DNA from: JAJRRL01 sp047404195
GTDB taxonomy: Bacteria > Pseudomonadota > Gammaproteobacteria > JAJRRL01
DNA length: 64,000 bases
Assembly (NCBI GenBank): GCA_047404195.1
Contig: JBDOIU010000002.1
Span: 1 to 64,000, forward strand
Direction of reading: 5' to 3'
This document shows, piece by piece, positions 9,701-18,494 of the stretch. The stretch's first letter is position 1; the number at the start of each line of letters is the position of its first letter. Under the pieces are notes generated by a model, which saw only the letters and a list, made by a program, of their open reading frames with translations, was not told where the DNA came from and made no database searches. The translations under genes and the position numbers were made by a program.

Positions 9701-10752
9701 GCTTACTGTGCAAAATATCAAAGCACATGGTAGTGGCTGACAGCCAAAATGACACGTTGAAAAAAACAGTGAGAACTCTTTGCAGTGACACGAAACTCAA
9801 CTTATTGAAGACCGATAGGCATGCTCAGGACTTGTATTATGGGGCCTGCGGAATGCAATTTCCGGAGACTATGAGCCAGAATCAGCAGATGAAAGTGTTG
9901 CGACGCAATATTGGTTTATTTGCTTCTACAGCAGGATTGAGTGCCCACCCTTCAAGTCATGCTAACATTGTGTTGCTTGCAGAGCGTGCGCCGCATAAAC
10001 TGCGATCACCGCTACATACCAAGGTTTCTAAGGGTCTAAGCGTCGCAGCAAAAAAGCGAGTTATTCGGTCACAGTTACTTGGAAAAAAAGGAAAAACAGA
10101 CTGGGAGTTGGTTAAATCGGTGGTAGGCATGGATCGAGGTTTAATGACCTATCTCACTACAGAGGTTAGAAAAAAAGTACAAGTCAGGTTGTTTTGGGGA
10201 AAGGATAAGCCATATGAGGCATTAGATGAGTTGGTTAGTGCGAAGATGAGCAGTGATATTATCAGTAGCCTTGCGTTAGATTTGCTTAGAAAGGCTCCAG
10301 ATAAACACGCACAGGCTAGACTGTGTCAACGTTTGCTTGCAAAAGATATACTGCCTAATCTAAGCGTCGATGCAAAGCAGCAAATACTCACTGAGTTGAG
10401 TCAAATACAAAGTGGTACAGGTATTCAGATCATGCTCTCAGATGATCAGCATAATCTGAGAGATATCAGTGCGTTATGTGAAGAGAGGAGGCAGAATGGC
10501 AGCATGGGTGTTCCACAAACGTTGGCTGATGATGTACGGGCCTTATCAAAGAGCGCGGCATTGGTCAAGAAAAGGCCAGCTGCCTTAGTGAGTCGGGCCA
10601 AGTCAGTAGATCATACAGCGCAAAAGCTGGCTTCTCAGTCAGATCGTCCCAATAAATTACGATCAAAGCCAAATGTTAAGGCACCGATAAATCCTCAACC
10701 TGACCCTGACCCTGAATCGGATCAAGCTGATAATACAGGGCCCAAGCATTAG
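6790..10752 (+). CDS. Giant hypothetical protein (1320 aa), intact paralogue
   Basis: This is the intact copy of a tandem pair of giant genes. I recognise no catalytic family. The protein is largely polar and predicted helical, has no signal peptide and no transmembrane segment, and begins with a Ser/Thr/Asn-rich leader. Residues ~135-290 (VMALNQWAYEPP to VVWVD) are the best conserved part relative to the upstream copy; a second block (~860-1170) shares GLLHSLVQVKGFNVS and the RKPLKESVMPIF motif. The C-terminus ends in a short Pro/Asp-rich tail and lacks the C-terminal module of the upstream protein. The Shine-Dalgarno is weak (GAGAGTGAGA). The neighbouring glmS starts 82 bases downstream with its own ribosome binding site. 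Confidence 0.8.
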   Translation: MKPSTANNSTDVGSSSTATINELLERMASDQDTVTFTQRRLPGSPEWHLFATAKASGESGATKHYAVSQHLAKANLDKLSVPEKLYSKVGQELKNDGADYDADLMQRFASFRRKDKSLDKVDPLQDKSAIQVMALNQWAYEPPSRFDKKDRQRKKPFFNYQQVNGLYRSNKQFPAGSLENVFLSAVVVTDAINAFSRTSKEERYQFTTRHDDKSWAPDEHQGSYSTRGPASVSNGLGDKKSSAFTGQKKKTIFIDPEGVAIAAFSPFPHEEERLTPPNKTYIPMTLAKAEKALGQSLRSQLRGGRISANEVVWVDAARIKQGRNSKPYESWKTYLTGEKNEDKSRSKADAAMIVAHSNSKIEVATTVIEADKKIQNAWSELIGHMSKFGSNGGESHGNSSKKWGKYLPQQGAQDGQVRAQRGSVEETPNWYVVTAFKAGYDLPHWQYFRAFLPEEASHPTDEQLLEAVSLGLLAMPDSVTEQEQNALGNIICLPGSAVKSDQAIQVLNSGYANNIPKDILLKLAQTALKGSSKSKLNCSALTTLSTIDVDGSLKDSLKMEVGRLLKNREVPLSEASSQSYVKDVFHQCLDQLPEGSEKKPHFAHSPLFERLDAATSKKVSDHWAKKMNSYLSEKPTGYTKARQRDKEDKDFERFFASDAVPAKDILERMWNVGNMDQSSKQEIRLLQLFNDDAIIKKLTSNTNTGSSRTTSGNNTATVLKQMAERIKSIVTGDDPQQCLDLVDMPCQESMKAIVLAVDDKMGKGTHDNEKLIQLASHKNVYSNLSDDVQKKVNAAIAKNPKMICRETSPSCLDLNQLILNESSAHLDFIANNIGGLLKKEPDFSMTGLQAKGIVSRMGDEKNKDYQLGLLHSLVQVKGFNVSHCYALYRMQRKPLKESVMPIFIASLQQKIKQDVNIHDVSALFKMTGDIMRTQFKDFNATTKHAYVDMVSSLVTGITKSHPKKAKVLASRLLCKISKHMVVADSQNDTLKKTVRTLCSDTKLNLLKTDRHAQDLYYGACGMQFPETMSQNQQMKVLRRNIGLFASTAGLSAHPSSHANIVLLAERAPHKLRSPLHTKVSKGLSVAAKKRVIRSQLLGKKGKTDWELVKSVVGMDRGLMTYLTTEVRKKVQVRLFWGKDKPYEALDELVSAKMSSDIISSLALDLLRKAPDKHAQARLCQRLLAKDILPNLSVDAKQQILTELSQIQSGTGIQIMLSDDQHNLRDISALCEERRQNGSMGVPQTLADDVRALSKSAALVKKRPAALVSRAKSVDHTAQKLASQSDRPNKLRSKPNVKAPINPQPDPDPESDQADNTGPKH

Positions 10753-10834
10753 CGTTAGACCAAAAATCACGGTATACTTTGGGGCATGTCGTCAAGTATA
10801 ATGGCAAATAGCATCACTGATTGAGGAATGATAG

Positions 10835-12637
10835 ATGTGTGGAATTTTTGGACTACGTGGTTCTGATAAGGCACCTGCAGAGGTTGCCATTGGTTTGAGA
10901 GATCTTTCTTACCGTGGGTATGATTCATGGGGAATTGTCAGCCATGATGGGAAGCGTTTTCATTGTCAGCGTCAAGTAGGCTTGGTGCCAGACAATCCTG
11001 ACCTGAAAAGCCAAAGCTGCCGCATGGCCATGGGACATACACGCTGGAGCACGCATGGTGAGCCGGCAGTGCGCAATGCGCATCCACACATGAGTGACAG
11101 TGGAGACATCGCTGTTATCCACAATGGTATCATCGAAAATGACAAAAAATTGCGTCGGATGTTGCCAGATGTGACTTTTCGCTCAGAAACAGATACGGAA
11201 GTAATTGCACATATGCTGCAGTCAGCAGTTGACCAGGGGCATTCACTGCAACAAGCCGTCTGGCAAACGGCAGAGCAACTCGATGGCCGGTTTGCCATTG
11301 TGGTGATGCAGCAATCGACAGGAGAGATGCTGGCCATTGCGAATGGATCACCGCTGGTGGCAGCGCAATCCGGATCGCGGCAATGGGTGTCTTCAGATAC
11401 ATATGCGTTATCCAGGCACAGTGAGACTGCAATCAGAATACCCGATATGCATTTGCTGGTCTGTCAGGAGTCAGGCATGCAGTTGCTTGATATGAATGGA
11501 CAGATAGTTGCGCTGCAGGAAGAACCCATACAGCACCGTTACGAGCAAAGTACGCGTGGTCAATATAAACACTTCATGCGTAAAGAAATAGATGACCAGG
11601 TCACAGTATTAGCTGATTGTCTCAGCGTATGTGCTGTCGAAAACTGGCTATCACTGGTCGTGCGTGAGCGATTACAGCATGGTCATCGTATTGTTTTGCT
11701 GGGCTGTGGTACGAGCTGGCATGCTGCTTTAGTGGCTGAATATTGGTTGGAGAAATATTTGCGTATTCCCGTGGAGGTTGAGTACGCTTCAGAGTTTCGT
11801 TACCGTGATCCAGTGATCACGAACCAGGATATCGTCATTGCGCTCAGTCAAAGTGGTGAGACTGCCGATACCAATGCGGCAGTGAGCATTGCGAAAGAAA
11901 AAGGTGCGATGATTTTAGCCATTTGTAATCAACCGGGCAGTGCGTTAACACGCTTAGCCGACGATACCATTTACATGCGCTCAGGTATGGAAGTGGGTGT
12001 TGCGGCGACGAAAACTTTTACGACTCAGCTGTTGGTGTTGTATCAACTGACATTGCTCCTGGCGCAGGATCGTACATTGATTACTGAAACATTCGCTCAA
12101 GAACAGGGTGTGTTGATGCGAGAACTGCCTGCGGTGATTGCACAACAAATTCAAGACTGTGATGCCATGGCGCAGGCGATTGCAAGAATTTATCAGTCAT
12201 CTAGCCATGCCCTGTATTTGGGTCGAGGCCTGCAGTTCCCAATGGCGCTAGAAGGTGCGCTTAAGCTGAAAGAGGTATCCTACATTCATGCCGAAGGTTA
12301 TCCAGCTGCAGAGATGAAGCATGGCCCTATTGCACTCATCGACGAGAACATGCCGGTGTTTGTCATTGCGACTAAGGACCATACCTATGAAAAAGTCATT
12401 GCCAATATTGCAGAGGTGAAAACGCGTAAAGCACGTGTCATTGTGATAGGTCATGATAAAGACGAGGCATTGCAGGGTTTGGCAGAGCATTTTATCACTG
12501 TGCCTGACTACCACACCGATTTAATGCCGCTGCTGACAGCGATACCATTGCAGCTACTGGCGTATTACATGGCGGACTTTCGAGGCTGCGATGTAGATAA
12601 GCCGCGTAATTTAGCAAAATCCGTCACTGTAGAGTAG
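10835..12637 (+). CDS. glmS: Glutamine-fructose-6-phosphate aminotransferase (isomerizing)
   Basis: GlmS makes glucosamine-6-phosphate from fructose-6-phosphate and glutamine, the first step towards UDP-GlcNAc for peptidoglycan and LPS. At 600 residues it has normal family length. The N-terminal MCGIFG supplies the nucleophilic cysteine of the class II amidotransferase domain (~1-235), with GHTRWSTHG and HNGIIEN motifs. Two SIS sugar-isomerase domains follow (~280-420, with LSQSGETADT; ~450-590). It ends in the canonical DKPRNLAKSVTVE tail. The normally small residue after RGYDS is Trp here (RGYDSWGI), an unusual substitution near the glutamine pocket. The ribosome binding site is TGAGGAATG. 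The next gene follows after 20 bases, so the two are probably co-transcribed. Confidence 0.95.
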   Translation: MCGIFGLRGSDKAPAEVAIGLRDLSYRGYDSWGIVSHDGKRFHCQRQVGLVPDNPDLKSQSCRMAMGHTRWSTHGEPAVRNAHPHMSDSGDIAVIHNGIIENDKKLRRMLPDVTFRSETDTEVIAHMLQSAVDQGHSLQQAVWQTAEQLDGRFAIVVMQQSTGEMLAIANGSPLVAAQSGSRQWVSSDTYALSRHSETAIRIPDMHLLVCQESGMQLLDMNGQIVALQEEPIQHRYEQSTRGQYKHFMRKEIDDQVTVLADCLSVCAVENWLSLVVRERLQHGHRIVLLGCGTSWHAALVAEYWLEKYLRIPVEVEYASEFRYRDPVITNQDIVIALSQSGETADTNAAVSIAKEKGAMILAICNQPGSALTRLADDTIYMRSGMEVGVAATKTFTTQLLVLYQLTLLLAQDRTLITETFAQEQGVLMRELPAVIAQQIQDCDAMAQAIARIYQSSSHALYLGRGLQFPMALEGALKLKEVSYIHAEGYPAAEMKHGPIALIDENMPVFVIATKDHTYEKVIANIAEVKTRKARVIVIGHDKDEALQGLAEHFITVPDYHTDLMPLLTAIPLQLLAYYMADFRGCDVDKPRNLAKSVTVE

Positions 12638-12657
12638 AGACATTAAGGAATGAGCAT

Positions 12658-14361
12658 ATGACAATTAAAGCCATTATCTTTGATTTAGATGACACGCTAT
12701 ACGATTGTAGTAATACATTATCAAAAGCCGCACGAGAGCGTGCAATTGAGGCGCTACTCAACCAGGGGTTATGTGCAACAAAAGCAGATGTTCATGCTTA
12801 TATGCAGCAACCCACTGTCGCTTCAGAACGAAAAATCAGTTTTGTAGAACGACTGGTAGAGCAGTTTGGACCAAGGCAGTCAGCACTCATTGAGGTGGGA
12901 TTGAAGGCATATCATCATCCGAGCATTGATGTACCCATTGCTTGCTTTGCCGAGACAATGCCGCTACTCAATGAGCTGCGTGAACAGTATAAATTGATAT
13001 TGGTGACCACTGGCGTGCGCGCAAGGCAGCAAGAGAAAATCAGGCTCCTTGGGCTAACAGATATGTTTGATTGCGTGCTTATTGATGACATCAGTGAAAA
13101 CCTCAGTAAGCGGGAACGTTTTCAAGCAGCGATGGCTAACTTTGCATTACAGGCATCGGAGGTTGTGGCCATTGGCGATCGCGTATTTTCTGAAATCAAG
13201 ATTGGTAATCAGTTGGGCATGACAACCATCCAGTTGCGGCAGGGAGCATATCAACAAGTTGCGCCAACAAAAGAGTGGGAAGCGCCAGATTATGCCATTC
13301 GAAATCTCAGCGAGGTCACCGCACTATTGCAGAGGATTAATGCTGATAAACCAACAAAAGTGGTTGTGCTCGGGGGCGGCACAGGTTTGCCAACTGTGTT
13401 GTCAGGGCTGAGTCAGCATAATACATCATTGACAGGCATAGTAGCAATCACAGACGCGGGGCGAAGCTCAGGCAAGTTACGTCAACAATACGACATGCCG
13501 CCACCTGGAGATATTCGTAATTGTTTGGCTGCATTGGCAACTGGTGATAAAGGGCTGATAGATTTGTTGCAGTATCGATTCGAGAGAGGTGAGTTGCTCG
13601 GGCATACCATCGGCAATTTGTTGCTGGTTGCACTGACTGAAATGGTTGGGTCATTTGAGCAAGCTGTCACAGCGTTGGCACAATTGCTTAAGATTAAGGG
13701 CCGTATTTATCCCAGTGGTGTAGGTACGCATCACATCCAAGCACTTTGTGCAGATGGTACACGACTCCATAATGAAAACGACATCGTAGCCAGTGACAAC
13801 CCCAATGTGCATTGTCGCTCACGCATTGTGTCTGTATCACTCGATAAGCCAGCACAGGCACCGGCAGCTGCATTATCAGCGTTGCGTGCAGCTGATGTCA
13901 TTGTTCTAGGACCAGGCGGCTTATACACCAGTGTGATTTCAAACTGCCTGGCCGATGGCATGGTTGAAGCGATTCAACAGAGCAATGCTACGGTTATTTA
14001 CGTCTGTAATGTTGTCACACAGGCATGTCAAACGGCCTCTTATTCGGCGTCAGAACATGTGCGGGCACTCAATGCCGTTCTTGGAGCCGGCGTCATTCAA
14101 CATGTGATAGTACACAGTGAGCGGCTTAATGCACAAACACTGTCTGATTTAGCACTGATACACAGTGAGCCAGTACTGGTTGATGATACAGAGCTAGCAC
14201 AGCAGGGCCTCACTGTACATCGCTGTGACGTATTGACCGATAATGAGAAGAATAAAGAAGTGCTGTGGCAGAAGCAACAGCTGTTGCAGCATGATCCAAA
14301 TAAATTAGGTAAAGCAATCATGACAATTGTCGCCACGGTACGGCAGTGCGCTACGATTTAG
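12658..14361 (+). CDS. HAD hydrolase fused to YvcK/CofD-like protein
   Basis: Two domains are joined in one 567-residue chain. Residues ~1-225 are a HAD-superfamily phosphatase of the pyrimidine 5'-nucleotidase-like type: motif I is FDLDDTLYD, motif II lies at LVTTGVRA and motif IV at AIGDRVFSEI. Residues ~237-560 are a YvcK/CofD-related domain, starting with VVVLGGGTGLPTVLSGL and continuing through TDAGRSSGKLR, PPGDIRNCL and LGPGGLYTSVI. YvcK proteins bind UDP-sugars and are linked to gluconeogenic growth and cell-wall precursor flow. Its position 20 bases behind glmS therefore makes sense. Normally the two domains are separate proteins. AAGGAATG precedes the ATG. The enzymatic activity of the fusion is not predictable. 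Confidence 0.88.
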   Translation: MTIKAIIFDLDDTLYDCSNTLSKAARERAIEALLNQGLCATKADVHAYMQQPTVASERKISFVERLVEQFGPRQSALIEVGLKAYHHPSIDVPIACFAETMPLLNELREQYKLILVTTGVRARQQEKIRLLGLTDMFDCVLIDDISENLSKRERFQAAMANFALQASEVVAIGDRVFSEIKIGNQLGMTTIQLRQGAYQQVAPTKEWEAPDYAIRNLSEVTALLQRINADKPTKVVVLGGGTGLPTVLSGLSQHNTSLTGIVAITDAGRSSGKLRQQYDMPPPGDIRNCLAALATGDKGLIDLLQYRFERGELLGHTIGNLLLVALTEMVGSFEQAVTALAQLLKIKGRIYPSGVGTHHIQALCADGTRLHNENDIVASDNPNVHCRSRIVSVSLDKPAQAPAAALSALRAADVIVLGPGGLYTSVISNCLADGMVEAIQQSNATVIYVCNVVTQACQTASYSASEHVRALNAVLGAGVIQHVIVHSERLNAQTLSDLALIHSEPVLVDDTELAQQGLTVHRCDVLTDNEKNKEVLWQKQQLLQHDPNKLGKAIMTIVATVRQCATI

Positions 14362-14365
14362 TTGG

Positions 14366-14371
14366 TATAAT
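14366..14371 (+). promoter_or_regulatory. Promoter -10 element before cdd
   Basis: TATAAT lies immediately after the stop codon of the HAD-YvcK gene and about 110 bases before cdd. No clear -35 box is seen. Confidence 0.3.
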
Positions 14372-14480
14372 GCAGAATATGATGTCAAGTCAAATTGGGT
14401 CTTGAGATCGTATCATGTCTGGGATAAGATACGCATGCTACGTTATGTAGTACACGGACTTGACTAACACAGGGGGAGCT

Positions 14481-14873
14481 ATGGACAGTGAAATCACTCA
14501 ATTATTTAATACAGCAAAGGATATCCTACCGCGCGCATATGCTCCTTATTCTCATTTTCATGTTGCATGCGTGCTTAAGACACGCTGTGGGAAAGTATTT
14601 CATGGTGTGAATGTAGAGAACATTTCATATTCCCTGACTTGCTGTGCAGAAAAGAATGCCATCAGCACAATGGTTGTTGAGGGTGGAAATGGAATAGAGA
14701 TGATCATGGTCATGTCTGGCGCTGATAGAGTGTGTCCTCCTTGCGGTGGTTGTCGCCAGATTATCAGAGAGTTTGCGGACAGTGATACTCGGATTATCTT
14801 GGCCACATTGTCGGGTGAGTTTGCTGAATATACAATGAGTGATATGTTACCATTGGCTTTCGATGAAATATAA
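14481..14873 (+). CDS. cdd: Cytidine deaminase (small, tetrameric type)
   Basis: Cdd hydrolytically deaminates cytidine and deoxycytidine to uridines in pyrimidine salvage. The 130-residue product has the short homotetrameric form, not the ~295-residue E. coli form. The CAEKNA motif supplies zinc ligand C55 and the proton-shuttling E57; PPCGGCRQ supplies ligands C88 and C91. The N-terminal YAPYSHFHV segment and the VNVENISYS substrate loop are present. An in-frame TTG lies 21 bases upstream, but AGGGGGAG directly before the ATG at 14481 decides the start. It stands alone, with a possible promoter at 14366. Confidence 0.92.
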   Translation: MDSEITQLFNTAKDILPRAYAPYSHFHVACVLKTRCGKVFHGVNVENISYSLTCCAEKNAISTMVVEGGNGIEMIMVMSGADRVCPPCGGCRQIIREFADSDTRIILATLSGEFAEYTMSDMLPLAFDEI

Positions 14874-15031
14874 GGCTCATTGAGTGAGTGGCAGTATGAG
14901 GTCATTCACTTTACTGATACATGTCAGGATTTCAGAGCGAGTGTCATTGTGTTGATAGAGTATTTGGTTTTTTAAAATATAAGCGGCAAGGAATGAATAA
15001 CGCTTGATAGGCTAACTAAGAAAAGACAACG

Positions 15032-17884
15032 ATGAAATATAAACAGTATATAAAAGACCTTCAAAGTCTCAGTGTGAGCTACCTACTGAATGGTATGGAT
15101 GAGGCCTTGTTGTCATTTTTTGACTTCAATGGGCTTTATCATGGGGCAAGACCTGCGTATAAGCAAGAATATTTACAGGTTGCTCAATGTATCAATTCAA
15201 TAAAGCAAAGTGTTGCGAGCTTGTTGGTACAGCAGGTAAATCCATTGCTAAAGCAAGTATTGCAGCGGCAGGTTGCTGCATTGCAAGTGATTGTCAATCG
15301 CCATACCCATACAATGGCATCCTGGATGTTGGAAAGAGACTTAGTCAGTGAAATCTGCCGGGCGGCAGTGAAAGATCGATTGTTAAAAGATTTCGACATA
15401 TATGTATTGTGTTCTTATCGGCGCATTTATATTTCGTTGGCATCACAGCGTTATGATGTGCAATACACGTCGGCGATGCAGAAAAGTTTTATCACGATGT
15501 TTCAGCATGCTTTCAGTAAAGTAAATGCATCAACGCATGATGGTGGTGATTGTCGGCTTCAAAAGGAGAGTATACAGCAATGTGTTCAAAGTGCATTATC
15601 GCCTCCCAACTTTAGTTATGTGGCTGATCTCAAATCGGCTAGTGGATACAGGCGTATTGAAATATTTCAGCCTTCTAAAGTACCTTGCACCTTGCCCAAT
15701 CAAAGAGGCCTCAAGGAACAGCTCAAGGTAGGTGCCTGTCATCAGCACGAGTACGTCATCCGTGTTTCAATCAATAAAGTAGCCACAGCGCAGCATTATG
15801 CAGACCTCAATGTTCCTCAGCCCTTTTATTTGTCATGCAAGGCAGCAGAGGCAGACGTGAAAAAATGGGTCAATCTAGAGTTGAGTTGTATCGTTGATAA
15901 AAAGTTGGTTTCAGGAGGTCCGAAGGCTTTAACCAGTAGCATGATGGCTGAAATGATGCCTGCTATTATACAAAGAACAGCAATACGCTTACCAGGTTGT
16001 GATTTGGCAAAGCAGGTTCCATCTGCTGAGAAGCATATTCAACCTTATGAGAAAGCGATGCAGGAATATGTGGCTGGTTTTTTGCATGCAGCCAGGCTAA
16101 GACCTATTTGCTATAGGCACCAAGAAGAGTGTCGTAAGCTTGTGGCATTTGGGTTTAAAAGCCAGCCCCTAGAGCGCTTGATCCCCAAGTCAAGTCAAGT
16201 TTGGTACGTGCAGACAGTATCACGTGCGCTCATAGCCTTTATGCGAGCACATTGTTTTGATGAGCCGGGTATTGGAAAAATATTTTCTGAGATGCCCTGG
16301 TTAAGAACAGTAAAAAACACATCTGTTGCTGATATTATGCGGTTGCTGCATTGTGTAAAGGTAGAGTCGAATGTTCAAGGTCTCAATATACCGCATGTGC
16401 GCGGTTATCCAAGGTTGGTCTGTCGATTGGTGGCGGAAAAGTTTCTTGAGATAATGCTTCGCATTTTGTCGAAAAGTGAGTTTAGACAACAAGAGCTTTG
16501 TGAGAGTGGTCTGGCATCTAAGTTACTAGTCAATGCTGTTTTTCAAAAAAAAGATGTCGGTATGCTCTTAAAAAAGTCCATCGCCCAATGCTTTCATCAA
16601 ATGCGCAGCCGCTGTGGTTCGAAGACTGCGGTGTCAGTGCTGGCCGACTTCAGGTCGTATCTGAAACATAAAGATTTTTTATTACAATATTCAAAAGATA
16701 AACATGCACTGAACGTGGATGACGACTTTACGAGCCGTAAAATATTATTTGATTTCATGCTGGGCGTCGATCAGCTGTTACAAAATATGCCAACCCCGTC
16801 ATGGCGCCCAGATAAACAGTATCAATTAATTTGGGGTTTCATTGCTGGGCACGAGGTTGATTTCGATGTTCCCCCTAGCTATGGTGCTGAACTGTCATTG
16901 CTTCGTAAGCTTGGTTTTGATGTGGCGGAGAGTGTGTGGTCTGATGCAGCTTCCTCCAGCAATGCCACAGATGTCAGTAAGGTTAAAAATACACGGGTAA
17001 AAAGAAAGAAGAAAAGAAAGAAGAAAGGTGGGCGAAAAAAAAATGGAAAGAAAAAAAATACCTCAGCAGTCGCATCTGATGAGTCACGCGCTGCTGGGTG
17101 TTCAGTCAACCCTCCTGAAAATAGCATGGCTTTGACGTACGCATATTACATGGACTTCTCAGTTGATTCGCAATCAAAAATGCAGAGATTTCTGTCTGTT
17201 GATGCACAGCTTGATGCATGTTTAGAGCAGCGTTTAATGATGTCATACCTAACAGAACGCCCGCCATCATCTATTGCTAAGGTCGGGTTCTGGAAGTTAC
17301 TTTTTGGTGGGCAGAAATTATCCTTCATGACGAGTCTGATGTTGCAAGATCATGTCGGCTCGGGAAGAAGTACTGTTGAAAATGGGCAGTGTGTACTTGT
17401 GCTTAGATTGTTCTTACTGGTGAGGGTTGCAGACTCTATGAAACAGTGTAGGAAGGGGCTTGGTGATCTTAATGCCTATCCTGTGAACCACTCCAGGGCC
17501 ATGAAAACTGCACTCAGAAATATATTGAGGCAAGATGGTGATCGATCTATCCCTGAATCCCTCCCGAAAGTTTGCCATGAAAGAACACAAAAGTCTATTG
17601 TCTATGAGGTACTGAGAAGAACCACTGGTAAGTTGACAGGTTGGTATGATTTCGCAATTAACCATCCTGACTGTCAGCGCCGCGGTTTCCTGTTAGAAGC
17701 TTTGTACCATAGTGTTGAGGTCTTATATGATGTTGATACGCTGAGCCATACTTTGGCTTTGATGTGCAAGCAAGCATCGGGAAGAAAGAGTCAGAGCCCA
17801 ACTGGATCAAGTCAGCTCATGCGTCAGCTCATGCAGAGTAAAGAGAAGCTATACACAGGCATTGATCAACTTTTCAGTCTTTAA
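15032..17884 (+). CDS. Hypothetical protein, 950 aa, with Lys-rich segment
   Basis: I do not recognise this protein. The frame is continuous for 950 codons in a region of otherwise broken frames, so it is surely coding. It is predicted cytosolic or exported without a classical signal peptide; I see no membrane segment. It is mainly helical, with many Cys and His residues scattered through it. Residues ~653-678 form a very basic low-complexity stretch (KRKKKRKKKGGRKK), which could act as a flexible linker, nucleic-acid-binding patch or nuclear-localisation-like signal in a host. The sequence does not decide between these. It ends convergently with the MSHA-like operon, 43 bases before that operon's last gene. 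An effector role is speculation. Confidence 0.75.
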   Translation: MKYKQYIKDLQSLSVSYLLNGMDEALLSFFDFNGLYHGARPAYKQEYLQVAQCINSIKQSVASLLVQQVNPLLKQVLQRQVAALQVIVNRHTHTMASWMLERDLVSEICRAAVKDRLLKDFDIYVLCSYRRIYISLASQRYDVQYTSAMQKSFITMFQHAFSKVNASTHDGGDCRLQKESIQQCVQSALSPPNFSYVADLKSASGYRRIEIFQPSKVPCTLPNQRGLKEQLKVGACHQHEYVIRVSINKVATAQHYADLNVPQPFYLSCKAAEADVKKWVNLELSCIVDKKLVSGGPKALTSSMMAEMMPAIIQRTAIRLPGCDLAKQVPSAEKHIQPYEKAMQEYVAGFLHAARLRPICYRHQEECRKLVAFGFKSQPLERLIPKSSQVWYVQTVSRALIAFMRAHCFDEPGIGKIFSEMPWLRTVKNTSVADIMRLLHCVKVESNVQGLNIPHVRGYPRLVCRLVAEKFLEIMLRILSKSEFRQQELCESGLASKLLVNAVFQKKDVGMLLKKSIAQCFHQMRSRCGSKTAVSVLADFRSYLKHKDFLLQYSKDKHALNVDDDFTSRKILFDFMLGVDQLLQNMPTPSWRPDKQYQLIWGFIAGHEVDFDVPPSYGAELSLLRKLGFDVAESVWSDAASSSNATDVSKVKNTRVKRKKKRKKKGGRKKNGKKKNTSAVASDESRAAGCSVNPPENSMALTYAYYMDFSVDSQSKMQRFLSVDAQLDACLEQRLMMSYLTERPPSSIAKVGFWKLLFGGQKLSFMTSLMLQDHVGSGRSTVENGQCVLVLRLFLLVRVADSMKQCRKGLGDLNAYPVNHSRAMKTALRNILRQDGDRSIPESLPKVCHERTQKSIVYEVLRRTTGKLTGWYDFAINHPDCQRRGFLLEALYHSVEVLYDVDTLSHTLALMCKQASGRKSQSPTGSSQLMRQLMQSKEKLYTGIDQLFSL

Positions 17885-17927
17885 TGTTTTCAGTAACACG
17901 ACTCAGCTGGTTAATTTATCAGACTAG

Positions 17928-18494
17928 TTATCCATCAGTTAAGGTGTCTTCTGTGAAGCGGCATTTGTTTAACACGCTGGCTGATAAGGCAAAGTAATTT
18001 TCAATGGCTGGCTTCATTTTCGGCAATGTTTTTTTCGATGGTATGATGGTGCAAGTGAACAGCATGATGTCATTTTCCCCATTAGTGCTGTTTTCTATTA
18101 GATCAGTTGTTGAATTCTGCGGTATATATCGGCTATGCCCTTCCCATGCGTTGCCCGCATCATCTTTGGGTTGCAGAATGAGTTGTAGATTTGACAGTGA
18201 GCTGTATCGAGCGGCATTCTTCATGCGAATAGCAATGTGACAGCTATCATATAGCTTGATGCTATCAAAGAAAAATCCAGGAAATTTACTGCCTTCCCAG
18301 GTATACTCTTCACAAATTTGATTTTTATGTGCATCCTCTTTGGCAGAGTTTTCAGCAACTGTGATGAGCTCAGAAATGTGATTGATCTGTGCGATGAGCG
18401 CAGAAGCTTTATTTGGTGTTAATGCAGTGGCTGTGCCCGTGATGAGGGTGCACAGTAGAAAGCCTGCGCCGAATAATAGTCGTTTAGTAGCCAT
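17928..18494 (-). CDS. Secreted protein at the end of the MSHA-like operon
   Basis: A 188-residue protein with a Sec signal peptide (hydrophobic core LLFGAGFLLCTLITG, likely cleavage after TATA). It has no prepilin peptidase motif, so it is not a pilin. The mature part is about 165 residues with four cysteines, which could form disulfides in the periplasm or outside. It overlaps the end of mshG by 11 bases, and its GAGG ribosome binding site lies within mshG, so it is translationally coupled to the export machine. In the Vibrio MSHA locus this place is taken by mshF and pilin genes. I know no homologue. A periplasmic accessory factor or a substrate of the system are both possible. Confidence 0.75.
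   Translation of the reverse strand: MATKRLLFGAGFLLCTLITGTATALTPNKASALIAQINHISELITVAENSAKEDAHKNQICEEYTWEGSKFPGFFFDSIKLYDSCHIAIRMKNAARYSSLSNLQLILQPKDDAGNAWEGHSRYIPQNSTTDLIENSTNGENDIMLFTCTIIPSKKTLPKMKPAIENYFALSASVLNKCRFTEDTLTDG

Noticed and set aside
10753..10834. glmS ribozyme or riboswitch before glmS
   Set aside because: Only 82 bases are available and no matching structure is visible; such ribozymes belong to Gram-positive bacteria.
16879..17127. Antisense frame with a poly-Phe segment opposite the 950-residue gene
   Set aside because: It is the complement of the Lys-rich low-complexity stretch and has no start signals.
17928..18494. Last gene of the MSHA-like operon as a pilin
   Set aside because: It has a classical cleavable signal peptide and no G-[FM]-T-x-x-E prepilin motif.
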